DNA from: Phycisphaerae bacterium
Lineage (GTDB): Bacteria > Planctomycetota > Phycisphaerae > Sedimentisphaerales > Anaerobacaceae
DNA length: 43,156 nucleotides
Assembly (NCBI GenBank): GCA_030615025.1
Contig: JAUXAB010000026.1
Location: forward strand, 1 to 43,156
Direction: 5' to 3'
In this document: positions 8,302 to 16,200 of the stretch, piece by piece
Layout of the letters: each line of letters opens with the position of its first letter
Numbering within the stretch: the stretch's first letter is position 1
Notes under the pieces: model-generated
What the model was told of the DNA's origin: nothing
What the model saw: the letters and a program-made list of their open reading frames with translations, nothing else
Databases searched by the model: none
Translations under genes and position numbers: made by a program

Positions 8302-9612
8302 TCAATTTCCTTTGTATCTTTTGACGATTACCACGTTATTCTGACCGCCGAATCCGAAAGACTCGTTCATTGCAACATCAACCTGACATCTCCGTGCCTT
8401 ATTCGGCACATAATCGAGATCAAGCTCAGGGTCGGGATCGTTTAGATTCATTGTCGGCGGAACGATATTGTCTCGTATTGCGCAAACGGCCGTAATCAGT
8501 TCAGCCGCTCCAGCCGCCCCAATCAAATGTCCGAACATACTCTTGACGCTGCTGGCAGGAATATTTTTCGCCTCTTCTTTGAAGACCGCTTTGATTGCCT
8601 TGGTCTCTATCGAGTCGTTCTCCATTGTGCTTGTGCCGTGCGTATTTATATAATCCACTTGCTTTTCGCTAATACCCGCGTCGGCCAATGCCCAGGTCAT
8701 CGCTTGTATTGGGCCTCTGCCTTCCTCGTGTATGTCCGTAACTCTGAAGGCATCGGCACTGCTGCCGTAGCCGATAACTTCAGCAAGAATTTCTACCCCT
8801 CTTTTTTTCGCAGAGCTTAAGCTTTCGAGAATTAACATCGCTGCCCCTTCACCGAGGATGAAGCCGTCCCTGCTGGCTGAGAACGGCCTTGATGCTGTCT
8901 GGGGGCTGTCATTTCTTGTCGAAAGCGCCGTAAGACGGTTAAAGCCCGTGAGACCTAATGGATGTATCATCGAATGCGCACCACCTGCAATCATTACATC
9001 CGCGTCGCCTCTACGGATTATCATTGTCGCTTCGCCGACGGCTTGAGTGCTCGCTGCACACGCGGTAAGACAGCTTCTCGTCGGCCCGCGAGCTCCGGTA
9101 AGCATTGCGATGTGGGCAGCCGGCATATTCGGCTCCTGCTCAAGTTCACGCATCGCGCTCATCCTGTTGAAAGCCACCTCTGCCCATCGCCTCCAGTCCA
9201 TTTCGTTTTTCTCTGAGTCCCATCCCTCAACTAACGCAGCGAAAAATACATCATTGTCAACACTGCCTTCACCCGCTCCCAGGTAAATACCTAATCTGCT
9301 GCGCTCTATCCCGTCGGCGGGCTCGTCCGTTTCAATATCAATCCCCGCCTGTCTGCAAGCCTGAGCTGCTGCTCCAATAGCGAACCCGGAGCCTCGGCTG
9401 CTGTGTTTGTGAAGCTCCGGATGCTTTGTAAATTTTGCAAAGTCATAATCTTTAACTTCCGCATCGAAGGCGGTAGGAAACGTCGAAGCGTCGAAGATGG
9501 TGGTTTTGGCCACCCCGCTTTTGCCTGCTAACATACCTGCCCACACTGTCTCCACATCGTTTCCCAGAGGACAGACAATACCCATCCCGGTTATTACCAC
9601 GCGTTCAGCCAT
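8302..9612 (-). CDS. beta-ketoacyl-ACP synthase, active (KAS II / KS-alpha type)
   Basis: 436 residues of thiolase-fold KS. The full catalytic triad is visible: Cys185 in LTACAAS, His325 in NTHGTST and His362 in FGHLIGAAGAAE. GGAHSMIHP, SRPFSASRDGF and GEGAAMLILE complete the family pattern. The enzyme condenses acyl and malonyl-ACP units. It is the last gene of a five-gene cluster transcribed leftwards (dehydratase, ACP, dehydratase, degenerate KS, this KS). It likely works as a heterodimer with the degenerate KS, as KS-alpha/CLF pairs do. Its ATG overlaps the stop of a truncated four-helix-bundle gene (TAATG), so it may be translationally coupled to that remnant. It resembles FabF, but the context argues against the housekeeping enzyme. 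Confidence 0.92.
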   Translation of the reverse strand: MAERVVITGMGIVCPLGNDVETVWAGMLAGKSGVAKTTIFDASTFPTAFDAEVKDYDFAKFTKHPELHKHSSRGSGFAIGAAAQACRQAGIDIETDEPADGIERSRLGIYLGAGEGSVDNDVFFAALVEGWDSEKNEMDWRRWAEVAFNRMSAMRELEQEPNMPAAHIAMLTGARGPTRSCLTACAASTQAVGEATMIIRRGDADVMIAGGAHSMIHPLGLTGFNRLTALSTRNDSPQTASRPFSASRDGFILGEGAAMLILESLSSAKKRGVEILAEVIGYGSSADAFRVTDIHEEGRGPIQAMTWALADAGISEKQVDYINTHGTSTMENDSIETKAIKAVFKEEAKNIPASSVKSMFGHLIGAAGAAELITAVCAIRDNIVPPTMNLNDPDPELDLDYVPNKARRCQVDVAMNESFGFGGQNNVVIVKRYKGN

Positions 9613-9851
9613 TATTCATTAGACCCTCGAAAGATAATATTATTTTGAATAATGAATACTGAACAAGGAATATCGAATATCGAGTAATTTGGTGCTGGGG
9701 CGGTTCCGCAACGAACCAACTGGCCTGCTATGTGATTTCCAGCTCGCGTATTAGGTAAAGTCTCAACTATGTTAATAATGCGAACCGCAAAATTAATCAA
9801 ACGCTCTTCAAGGTCATACTTTCTGTTTTCATTTTCTTTTTTGGCGTTCAT
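9612..9851 (-). pseudogene. truncated four-helix-bundle protein (S23 / rRNA-IVS-protein family) remnant
   Basis: 79 codons. Residues 11-56 match the N-terminal half of the four-helix-bundle family often found in 23S rRNA intervening sequences and related to the Avd protein of diversity-generating retroelements: YDLEERLINFAVRIINIVE, LPNTRAGNHIAGQLVR, CGTAPAPNY. The usual second half (an acidic helix and a final WL-rich helix, giving about 115-130 residues) is missing. After APNY the frame runs into a stutter tract and encodes SIFDIPCSVFIIQNN. The ATG also sits directly after another stutter tract. It lies between the two KS genes in the same orientation, and its stop overlaps the KS start. It is probably non-functional as a protein but may be a scar of an inserted cassette. 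Confidence 0.75.
9648..9685. repeat. GAATATCGA stutter tract, 3' side of four-helix remnant
   Basis: AATAATGAATACTGAACAAG and then GAATATCGAATATCGAG form a run of near-repeated GAATA/ATCGA words. It replaces the lost second half of the four-helix-bundle gene. Confidence 0.7.
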
Positions 9852-9933
9852 TATTCGATATTGGGTATTCGATATTTGTTATTCAATCCTTTTCCTTCAT
9901 AATTCGACATTCCCTGTTCGATATTCGATATTC
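9851..9933. repeat. ATTCGATATTC stutter tract, 5' side of four-helix remnant
   Basis: Repeated ATTCGATATT, GGTATTCGATATT, AATTCGACATT and TTCGATATTCGATATTC. The tract fills the whole spacer between the stop of the degenerate KS gene and the ATG of the four-helix remnant, and it uses the same word as the tract on the other side of the remnant. Confidence 0.75.
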
Positions 9934-11245
9934 ATTTGGATTTCTTTAGCACTAAGGCAGCGGTTTGTCCACCGTATGTATAACTGCAGCACAGTGCGTA
10001 ATTAATCTTCACTTGTTGTGGCTGCTTTACAATATTCAGATTGCAGCCGGTGGCTTTTCTGTCGCAATTCTTCGCAGCAGGTATCTTGCCATCTGTCATT
10101 GCACAGACTGCCGCGATAACGTCGAGCGCTCCGCTTGCTGCCCCCGTGTTACTGAGCATACTTTTGGTCGGCCAGACCGCCGTCTTTGCTGCTGCTTCGC
10201 CAAGAGCTGCCTCAATTGCCCTTGCCTCAGCCAGGTCATCGCTGGCTTGCCCTGTCCCGTGCGGGACAATCAGGTCCAGATCCTCCGGCCCTATCTGTGC
10301 ATCTGCCAATGCTTTTTCTATCGCTATTTGAGTACCCTTGCCGTCCGGCTCGAGACGTTCGTACGACGGATTAATATTGTTGCTTGCTCCGACACCGGCT
10401 ACCTCAGCGTAAATTTTTGCACCTCTGTTCTCGGCGTTTTCTATGTTTTCCAATACAATCATCCCGGCCCCTTCGCCGAAAACCGAACCTTTAGCATCGG
10501 CGTCGAAGGGCCTGCACGCGGCAGCAGGGTCGTTTTCGTTTTCGCTTATTGCTCTTTTAAGCAGGCATTGGCGAATCATTAGTATCGGATTAACCTTTGC
10601 CTCAGCCCCTCCCGTCAGAGCATAGACAGCGTTGCCGCGAGCGATAATCTGCGTTGCTTCACCTATGGCTAAGTGCGCAGCCGCTTCAGCACATGTGATT
10701 GTGTTACTCGGCCCCTGCATGTCGTGAATAATACCTATATGGCAGGCTAACATATTCGGCAGATATTTCAGCAGCCATAAAGGTGTTACCAGCTCAAGGC
10801 CGTCTTTACCCCATTTATGAATGTCAAACTTGCCGTCGGTAACGCTTGCTGCCACCGCCGGAGCCAGCTCAACCAAATCACAGCTTATAAGACCTGCGCC
10901 CAGATTAATCGCCATGCGTGCCGGATCGATATTGACTCTTTCCGGGTCGATACCCTTTGTAATAAGGCCGCTGCTTGTAAGAGCTTCGTTGGCTGCTATA
11001 ACCGCCAGTTGGATGTCCCTCGACATAAGTTTAATGGCTTTGCGATAGCTCTTTGGCACATATTGTTGTATTTTATAATCCGGGACCTCACCGGCTAATT
11101 TGCAGCTAAATCCCACAGGGTCAAATGCGCCTATTTGTCCTATCCCGCACTTGCCGGCACAAAGACCGCTCCACATATCACTGACGGTCAATCCAAGGGG
11201 GGTTATCGCGCCAAGGCCGGTTATTACTACGCGAGCTGGATTCAT
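9932..11245 (-). CDS. degenerate beta-ketoacyl synthase, chain-length-factor-like (KS-beta)
   Basis: 437 residues with complete KS fold motifs (VVITGLGAITPLG, CRPFDADAKGSVFGEGAG, VPHGTGQ), but two of the three catalytic residues are replaced. The position of Cys185 in the neighbouring KS is Glu187 here (ITCAEAAAHLAIGEA), and the second catalytic His is Asn366 (KSMLSNTGAASGA). His329 remains. Loss of the cysteine, paired with an active KS, is the signature of chain length factors in type II polyketide and aryl-polyene synthases, where the subunit shapes product length and does not condense by itself. It could instead be a decarboxylase-like KS. The ATG overlaps the stop of the upstream dehydratase by 4 bases (ATGA), so the two are translationally coupled. 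Confidence 0.88.
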   Translation of the reverse strand: MNPARVVITGLGAITPLGLTVSDMWSGLCAGKCGIGQIGAFDPVGFSCKLAGEVPDYKIQQYVPKSYRKAIKLMSRDIQLAVIAANEALTSSGLITKGIDPERVNIDPARMAINLGAGLISCDLVELAPAVAASVTDGKFDIHKWGKDGLELVTPLWLLKYLPNMLACHIGIIHDMQGPSNTITCAEAAAHLAIGEATQIIARGNAVYALTGGAEAKVNPILMIRQCLLKRAISENENDPAAACRPFDADAKGSVFGEGAGMIVLENIENAENRGAKIYAEVAGVGASNNINPSYERLEPDGKGTQIAIEKALADAQIGPEDLDLIVPHGTGQASDDLAEARAIEAALGEAAAKTAVWPTKSMLSNTGAASGALDVIAAVCAMTDGKIPAAKNCDRKATGCNLNIVKQPQQVKINYALCCSYTYGGQTAALVLKKSK

Positions 11246-11757
11246 CGGTTTTGCTCCGATTCCGGCGCGCTGGAACCGGCATTGCCCAAAAGTACGTCGT
11301 GCAGAAGCGATTCGAATACCGATGTGTCGGCAGTGAATACGAAGTTTTCCTCTGGGAATTTCTTACCTGCTAAGTTCTGGTCTATATGGCTGAACATCAA
11401 ATCTATCTCGGCAATTAACTTCTCTCCACAGGTTATCTTACCGCTTGTACTTGCCGCTTCAGGGGCGATGGATTCAATTTTTGCATCTAATTTTATTGTA
11501 TCGCCGGGCTTTACGTAGTCAAAAAAGACAGCTTTTTTTATCTTTGCAAGGATAACCTTTTCCTGAAAATTTTTTGCCTCGCCGACAAGTATTCCTGATG
11601 TCTGTGCCATTGCTTCAATCATCAAGGTCTCCGGCATAACCGGGAAGCCCGGAAAATGGTCGCGCAGATGCTCCTCGGCAAGCGTTACATTCTTAACCGC
11701 CACAGCACTTTCGGTGCTGTGAAACTCAACAAATTTATCTATCCATATCCAACGCAT
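11242..11757 (-). CDS. FabZ/FabA-like hot-dog dehydratase
   Basis: 171 residues from the ATG at 11757; a longer frame begins with a TTG at 11793, but MRWIWIDKFVEF matches the start of the paralogous dehydratase at 12766. Single hot-dog domain with both catalytic residues in place: His in DHFPGFPVMPE and Glu in LMIEAMAQ. It removes water from 3-hydroxyacyl-ACP. A poorly conserved tail of about 40 residues (ending APESEQNR) extends past the usual length. Its stop overlaps the start of the KS-beta gene. It is the second dehydratase of the cluster and differs in sequence from the first, suggesting two substrates or a heteromeric pair. Confidence 0.88.
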   Translation of the reverse strand: MRWIWIDKFVEFHSTESAVAVKNVTLAEEHLRDHFPGFPVMPETLMIEAMAQTSGILVGEAKNFQEKVILAKIKKAVFFDYVKPGDTIKLDAKIESIAPEAASTSGKITCGEKLIAEIDLMFSHIDQNLAGKKFPEENFVFTADTSVFESLLHDVLLGNAGSSAPESEQNR

Positions 11758-11778
11758 TCTTCGCCCAATTAAAACTAT

Positions 11779-11807
11779 CGGCAGGCTTGCCAAAGGTCAA
11801 CCTGCCG
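11779..11807 (-). promoter_or_regulatory. hairpin between ACP and dehydratase genes
   Basis: A perfect 7-base stem, CGGCAGG with CCTGCCG, with a 15-base loop. It sits in the leader just before the dehydratase ATG. There is no T-run, so an mRNA-processing or translation role is likelier than full termination. This could help set a high ACP to enzyme ratio, which is an inference only. Confidence 0.45.
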
Positions 11808-11833
11808 ATTGCATCCTGAGGATAGTTTCGCTG

Positions 11834-12229
11834 TTACGCAGCGTTTAACTTACTATCAACGTAATTTACAATTGTGCCCACAGTGAACAAATCACCTAAT
11901 TTATTGATGTCAGGGTCGTTCGCAAATGCGCCAAGGTCAGTGTATGGCATTTTGTTTCTCAATTCGGTCAATCCTATTTCGGTCAATTTGCCGTTATTGA
12001 TAAATTCGGGATTATTCATTAAACTCTCCGCTGGAAATAACTCTTCCCGCGGGATTTTTATTCCGAACGCCTTCTCTAATCGAAATACTATGTCCAGAAA
12101 GTCAATGCTTTCAGCTCCCAAATCTCCCATCAACGTCGCTTTATCCGTAATCTCATCGTCGTCGACCCCCAGTGCATCGACCAGGACTTCCTGAACTTCT
12201 CCAAAAATTTGGTCCCGACTCATTGCCAT
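11834..12229 (-). CDS. acyl carrier protein (extended, cluster-specific)
   Basis: 131 residues, longer than the usual 75-85. The phosphopantetheine site is the serine in DLGAESIDFLDIVFRLE, followed by FGIKIPREELFP; a C-terminal stretch (LGDLFTVGTIVNYVDSKL) supplies the last ACP helix. Between these lies an insertion of about 40 residues (MNNPEFINNGKLTEIGLTEL...). Extended ACPs of this style occur in dedicated type II synthases and not as the housekeeping AcpP. GGAGG lies 8 bases before the ATG at 12229, a strong ribosome site. It is the second gene of the locus, between the two dehydratases. Confidence 0.9.
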   Translation of the reverse strand: MAMSRDQIFGEVQEVLVDALGVDDDEITDKATLMGDLGAESIDFLDIVFRLEKAFGIKIPREELFPAESLMNNPEFINNGKLTEIGLTELRNKMPYTDLGAFANDPDINKLGDLFTVGTIVNYVDSKLNAA

Positions 12230-12284
12230 ATTTTTTACCTCCGGTACTCGTACTTGTTGTAATAACCCTTTTCTACGTCATCTT

Positions 12285-12308
12285 TTAATTCTCAATTCTC
12301 AATTCTTC
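12285..12308. repeat. TCAATTC stutter tract
   Basis: TTTTAATTCTCAATTCTCAA followed by TTC covers the end of the first dehydratase gene (its last two codons and stop) and the spacer before the ACP gene. Confidence 0.55.
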
Positions 12309-12766
12309 AGCAGCTTCCATCGTCGTTTCATTTCTTCGATAACTTTGGCATCCACCGCTGCCATTGACGGATTTTCGTCAGCCAGGTTAAAGTGCCTCAG
12401 GCCGAACTTTGCTTCAACGATTCGTTCATCGTCTGAGATGCCGAAGCCACGAAAACTACTTACGTTTTCCTCGATTTTCCTGGCCTCAACTGTATATTCT
12501 ATCTGGCCGCCTGGTGCCAGAAAGCTTTTATATTTTACATTTCTTGCCTCCGCAAGCAATATCATACTGTGTGCAAAATTTTCCGCCTCCCGCACCAGCC
12601 ACGATGCCGATTCGATCAGTCCTTCTAATAGCAGCACACCCGGCAGCACCGGAAACGTGGGAAAATGGTCCGCCAGGTATTCTTCAGCTAAGGAAACGTT
12701 CTTGACCGCTTTTATTTCCTTGCCGCTCTGAAGCGAAACAATCTTGTCAATAAGTATAAATCTCAT
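12299..12766 (-). CDS. FabZ-like hot-dog dehydratase, first gene of the locus
   Basis: 155 residues from the ATG at 12766 (an upstream TTG at 12784 is in frame). MRFILIDKIVSL opens exactly like the second dehydratase. His in DHFPTFPVLPG and Glu in VLLLEGLIE fill the FabZ catalytic positions; the rest of the helix (SASWLVREAENFAHSMILL) departs from FabZ. It probably dehydrates hydroxyacyl-ACP, but it could be a structural partner of the other dehydratase. It leads the five-gene cluster. Its promoter should lie in 12767-13133, a region full of AT-rich repeats; I cannot name convincing -35/-10 boxes. No Shine-Dalgarno is visible. Confidence 0.85.
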   Translation of the reverse strand: MRFILIDKIVSLQSGKEIKAVKNVSLAEEYLADHFPTFPVLPGVLLLEGLIESASWLVREAENFAHSMILLAEARNVKYKSFLAPGGQIEYTVEARKIEENVSSFRGFGISDDERIVEAKFGLRHFNLADENPSMAAVDAKVIEEMKRRWKLLKN

Positions 12767-12770
12767 ACTA

Positions 12771-12886
12771 AAATCAAATATCAAAAATTAAATATCAAAA
12801 TTACATTGCAAAATGCAAAATTTTTCTCTTTTTCTTTTTGAATTTTGATTTGTCATTTTGATTTTTTCTTTCTAATTTTTGATTTT
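12771..12886. repeat. AAATATCAAA / ATTTTGATTT stutter tracts
   Basis: Repeated AAATCAAATATCAAAAATT and its partial complement TTTTGATTTTTTC on the other half. Together they can also pair as a long imperfect AT-rich inverted repeat. Confidence 0.6.
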
Positions 12887-13133
12887 TTCTCTGCGTTCTC
12901 TGCGGTTAATCTGTTATTCCTATATGCTAATTTTCGACATTGTAGCGATACGCAACCATTTTTCCAGCCTTTTTTCACTTTTTTGAAACTTCCTTTAATT
13001 AATACAGATGTTTCAAGCTATTTTGCCAGGGACTACCCGGCTTTTATACTTAGCCACGTTTTTTGCCTGTCTTCGATCCCGTATTTACCGCTGCAGGTCC
13101 GCCATAGGTGGGACTGTGAGAATCTTTTCTTAC

Positions 13134-13161
13134 TTGAAATGGAGCAAAAAGATGTTATAAT
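13134..13161 (+). promoter_or_regulatory. sigma-70-type promoter of the protease gene
   Basis: The -35 is TTGAAA (13134-13139), with a 16-base spacer and -10 TATAAT (13156-13161). It is almost the same sequence as the promoter at 5558-5585: 25 of 28 bases, with differences only at positions 4, 18 and 19. It lies 99 bases before the ATG, so the mRNA would have a long leader. Confidence 0.75.
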
Positions 13162-13260
13162 GATAATTGGTACGTCTGGTAAGGTCGCCAGGAGGTTAGA
13201 TGACAAAGTGCAGTCCTATTAGCACAATCCCTTGAGATAATAATACGGCCGTAAAAGAGA

Positions 13261-16200
13261 ATGAAAACAGATAAGAGGACAAATTTAAACATCTGGCTGG
13301 CAATATCGGTATTTGTGCTGGGAATCGGGCATACAATCGCTGCGGGAGAAATCATCCACATCGATCCCGGTGCGAGGGCCACATTAGCAAACATGCCGAA
13401 GTATGCGCCTGATAAGGTAGTTTTCAAGCTCGTCGCCCCTGGCCGGCAGGGCTGTGGTCGGGCCATACAGGTCCAACAGCTTTTCCAACAGGTTGCCCGG
13501 AAGCATAGGTTTGACCAAACTGCCGCAGTCTTCGCAAACGCTACGTCAGGACCGTTGAAGCACGTTTATCTGGTAGACCTGCCAGCCGATGTCTCGCCCA
13601 TCGAGGCCTGCAAAAAACTGGAAGCTGACCCGGCTGTCGAATGGGCCGAGCCCCACTATTATCGATGCACACAGCAGGTTACGCCAAATGACCCGCGCTA
13701 TCGCTTGCAATGGCATTTGCCGGTGATAGGAGCTCCGACGGCGTGGGATGTGACTACTGGCAGCTCGGATATTGTCATTGCCATTATCGATACGGGCGTC
13801 GACTGGGGCCATCCTGACCTGGAGGATAACATTTGGCGCAACACGGATGAGATCGAAGGAGACGGCATTGACAACGACGAAAACGGCTTCGTTGATGATA
13901 TACGCGGCTGGGACTTCGTTAGTGTCGACCCCTGCGAGGTTTATCGTGGTGAGGACCCTGGTCCACCAGATAACGACCCGATGGACTTCTACGGACACGG
14001 CACGCACGTCGCCGGCATCGCGGCATCCGTCGGCAACAACGGCTTAGGTGTGGTCGGGATTAGCTGGAACAGCAAGATTATGCCCCTCAGGGCAGGTTAT
14101 AGGTCTTCCTGTGGGTGCTATGGCTGGCTTGAGAGTGTAGCTATCGCAGATGCGCTGGTCTATGCCGCCGACAACGGTGCAGATATTGTCAATATGAGTT
14201 TTGGAGGTTATGAAATCAGTCATATCGAGCGCGAGGCCATTGACTACTGCGCTGCTGCAGGCGTTCTGCTGATTGCCGCCACTGGCAATGACGCGACCGA
14301 CAAACCGCTCTATCCCGCAGCCTTCGACAGTGTCGTTGCCGTGGCGGGTACGGACGAGTTTGACGTCCGATATGCCGGATCAAACTACGGCGTCTGGGTC
14401 GATTTAGCGGCGCCGGGGGACAGTATCTTCAGCACGTTGATCGGCGGAAAGTACGGTTATAAGACGGGCACGAGCATGGCCAGCCCTGTAGTAGCTGGCG
14501 TGGCCGCTCTAATTAAATCTATCCGACCTTCGTGGTCGGTCGATCGGATTGTACTGCAGCTAAACAGCACCGCGACCAGTGTCAACGACCAGCACCCCCA
14601 GTTCATCAACAATTTTGTTAATCTGTTGGGGGCAGGCCGAGTCGCCGCTGACCAGGCGCTCACGACTGCCGAGCCGCCGGCAAAACTGGGTGTGGTGGGT
14701 TTGTGGGTCGAATACCCTGCCGACAACGGCAATGGTGAACCTGACTCAAATGAGACTATTGAACTATGGACGTGCGTGAAGAACTTCGCTACAGCCCAGT
14801 CCGGAGTGTCCGTGCAGCTGCAGACCGCCGATCCTTACCTCACGGTCCTCGATGACACCAGCTTGGTGGGGGACATCGGCCAGAAGCGGACAGGCATGCT
14901 ATGGAATGACCCTATGACTATCCTGATCGACCACAACGTGCCCGGGGACCATATTGCGTCGCTGACCCTGGAGGTGTCCACCAATGAAGCCGGCGTGCTG
15001 GGAGCCGATGTAATGAAACTTCGTCTGAACCCCTTGCTCAGCGACCCTCAGCACGTTGTGCCACATACCAACTCAACGGACTTTATTGAACCAAAGCTAC
15101 TGCTTAAGCCCGGAGGCGGCACTGTGGTGCTCTGCCGCTCGCGCCTTGAAGCCGAAACCGACGGCTATCAGGTGTATGCCCGGAGTGCTGATTTGTCCGG
15201 GAACTGGGGCCCGGTCGTGCGGATCTCCCATACACCTGCAATAACCTACGCAGATAAATATCAGGCGGACGTCTCAACTACCGGTCGAGCTCACGTCAGT
15301 TTCCGTGGGATTGTTGCCGAATGGGATGCTGAAATCTTCTATACAAGTCAGGATCCCATCGACCAAACCTGGAGCCCGCCGGTCCAACTTACGACGAATG
15401 CTGAGATCTACGGTTCCAGCATTGACGGAGAAAACGCGATAGGCGTTGATTCCCAGGACCATCCCCATATTGTCTGGGTGGACTGCCGAAATGGTCAGGC
15501 TGAACTTTATTATATGCACAACGATGGTACAGGCTGGTCCCCCGAAACAGTGATTACAACACCCCCCGGCAATCCATTCTGGGTCTCGCAGCTCAATGTG
15601 ATTTTCGACTCGGAGGGGACAGGCTACCTGCTCTGGAGACAGTCGGACGATCAGTCAATTTACATGATGATACTGAAACAGGGGATTTGGTCTTCGCCGC
15701 AGTTAGTAACCACAACCTTTGACCTCAGCTATTATTTTTCGCTTGGGCTCGATTCACAAAACCAACTCCATTTGGTCTACGGTGCTCCAACCGCAGATGA
15801 CGTATCTTATCGGCGTTACGACGGGACCACATGGTCCAACCCTGAGGTGATCATGGATACGTACGTGTCAGGTAGTGCAGAGCGGCCTGTGATCGCGATC
15901 GGCCCCGATGATCAGTTGCACGTAGTAAGGAGGGCCCAGCCCTATTTTTCTGAGGGACAATCAGTTTCTCAGATCTATGAAACAGTATATGACGGCACGT
16001 CGTGGTCTTGCCTGACCCAGGTTACTTTCGGCCGTTCGGGAACCTTTATTAGTGATATCGACTATGCGATTAGCGAGTCGGGAACGCGCCTGTTCGTCGG
16101 CAGCTTGGATACAGACCCGAGCTTCGCATTCGGGCCCGTTTCGACCAGAGACATTGTCTTGCTAACGTCCGACCTGGATCCAGCGTGGTTACCGAGCCGA

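Larger units (their letters stand above)
12767..13260. other. divergent spacer between lipid-synthase locus and protease gene
   Basis: About 490 bases without a convincing gene. AAATCAAATATC and ATTTTGATTT stutter tracts (12771-12820, 12831-12886) are followed by a CTCTGCGTTCTCTGCGGTTA repeat (12886-12912) and the protease promoter (13134-13161), which leaves a leader of about 100 bases before the protease ATG. An open frame at 12845-13222 is rich in Phe and Leu from the T-rich tracts and lacks any domain, so I do not call it. Confidence 0.7.

Noticed and set aside
9612..9933. Diversity-generating retroelement
   Set aside because: The four-helix remnant is Avd-related, but no reverse transcriptase or template/variable repeat pair is visible.
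9965..10582. 205-codon open frame opposite the degenerate KS gene
   Set aside because: Shadow of the KS coding strand; codon pattern and KS motifs support only the minus-strand gene.
12845..13222. 125-codon plus-strand open frame before the protease gene
   Set aside because: Phe- and Leu-rich translation of T-rich stutter tracts; it also runs across the protease promoter.
13162..13260. Riboswitch in the protease leader
   Set aside because: The 100-base leader was compared by eye with the c-di-GMP (GEMM) class, which also often precedes secreted proteins; the conserved core is not there.
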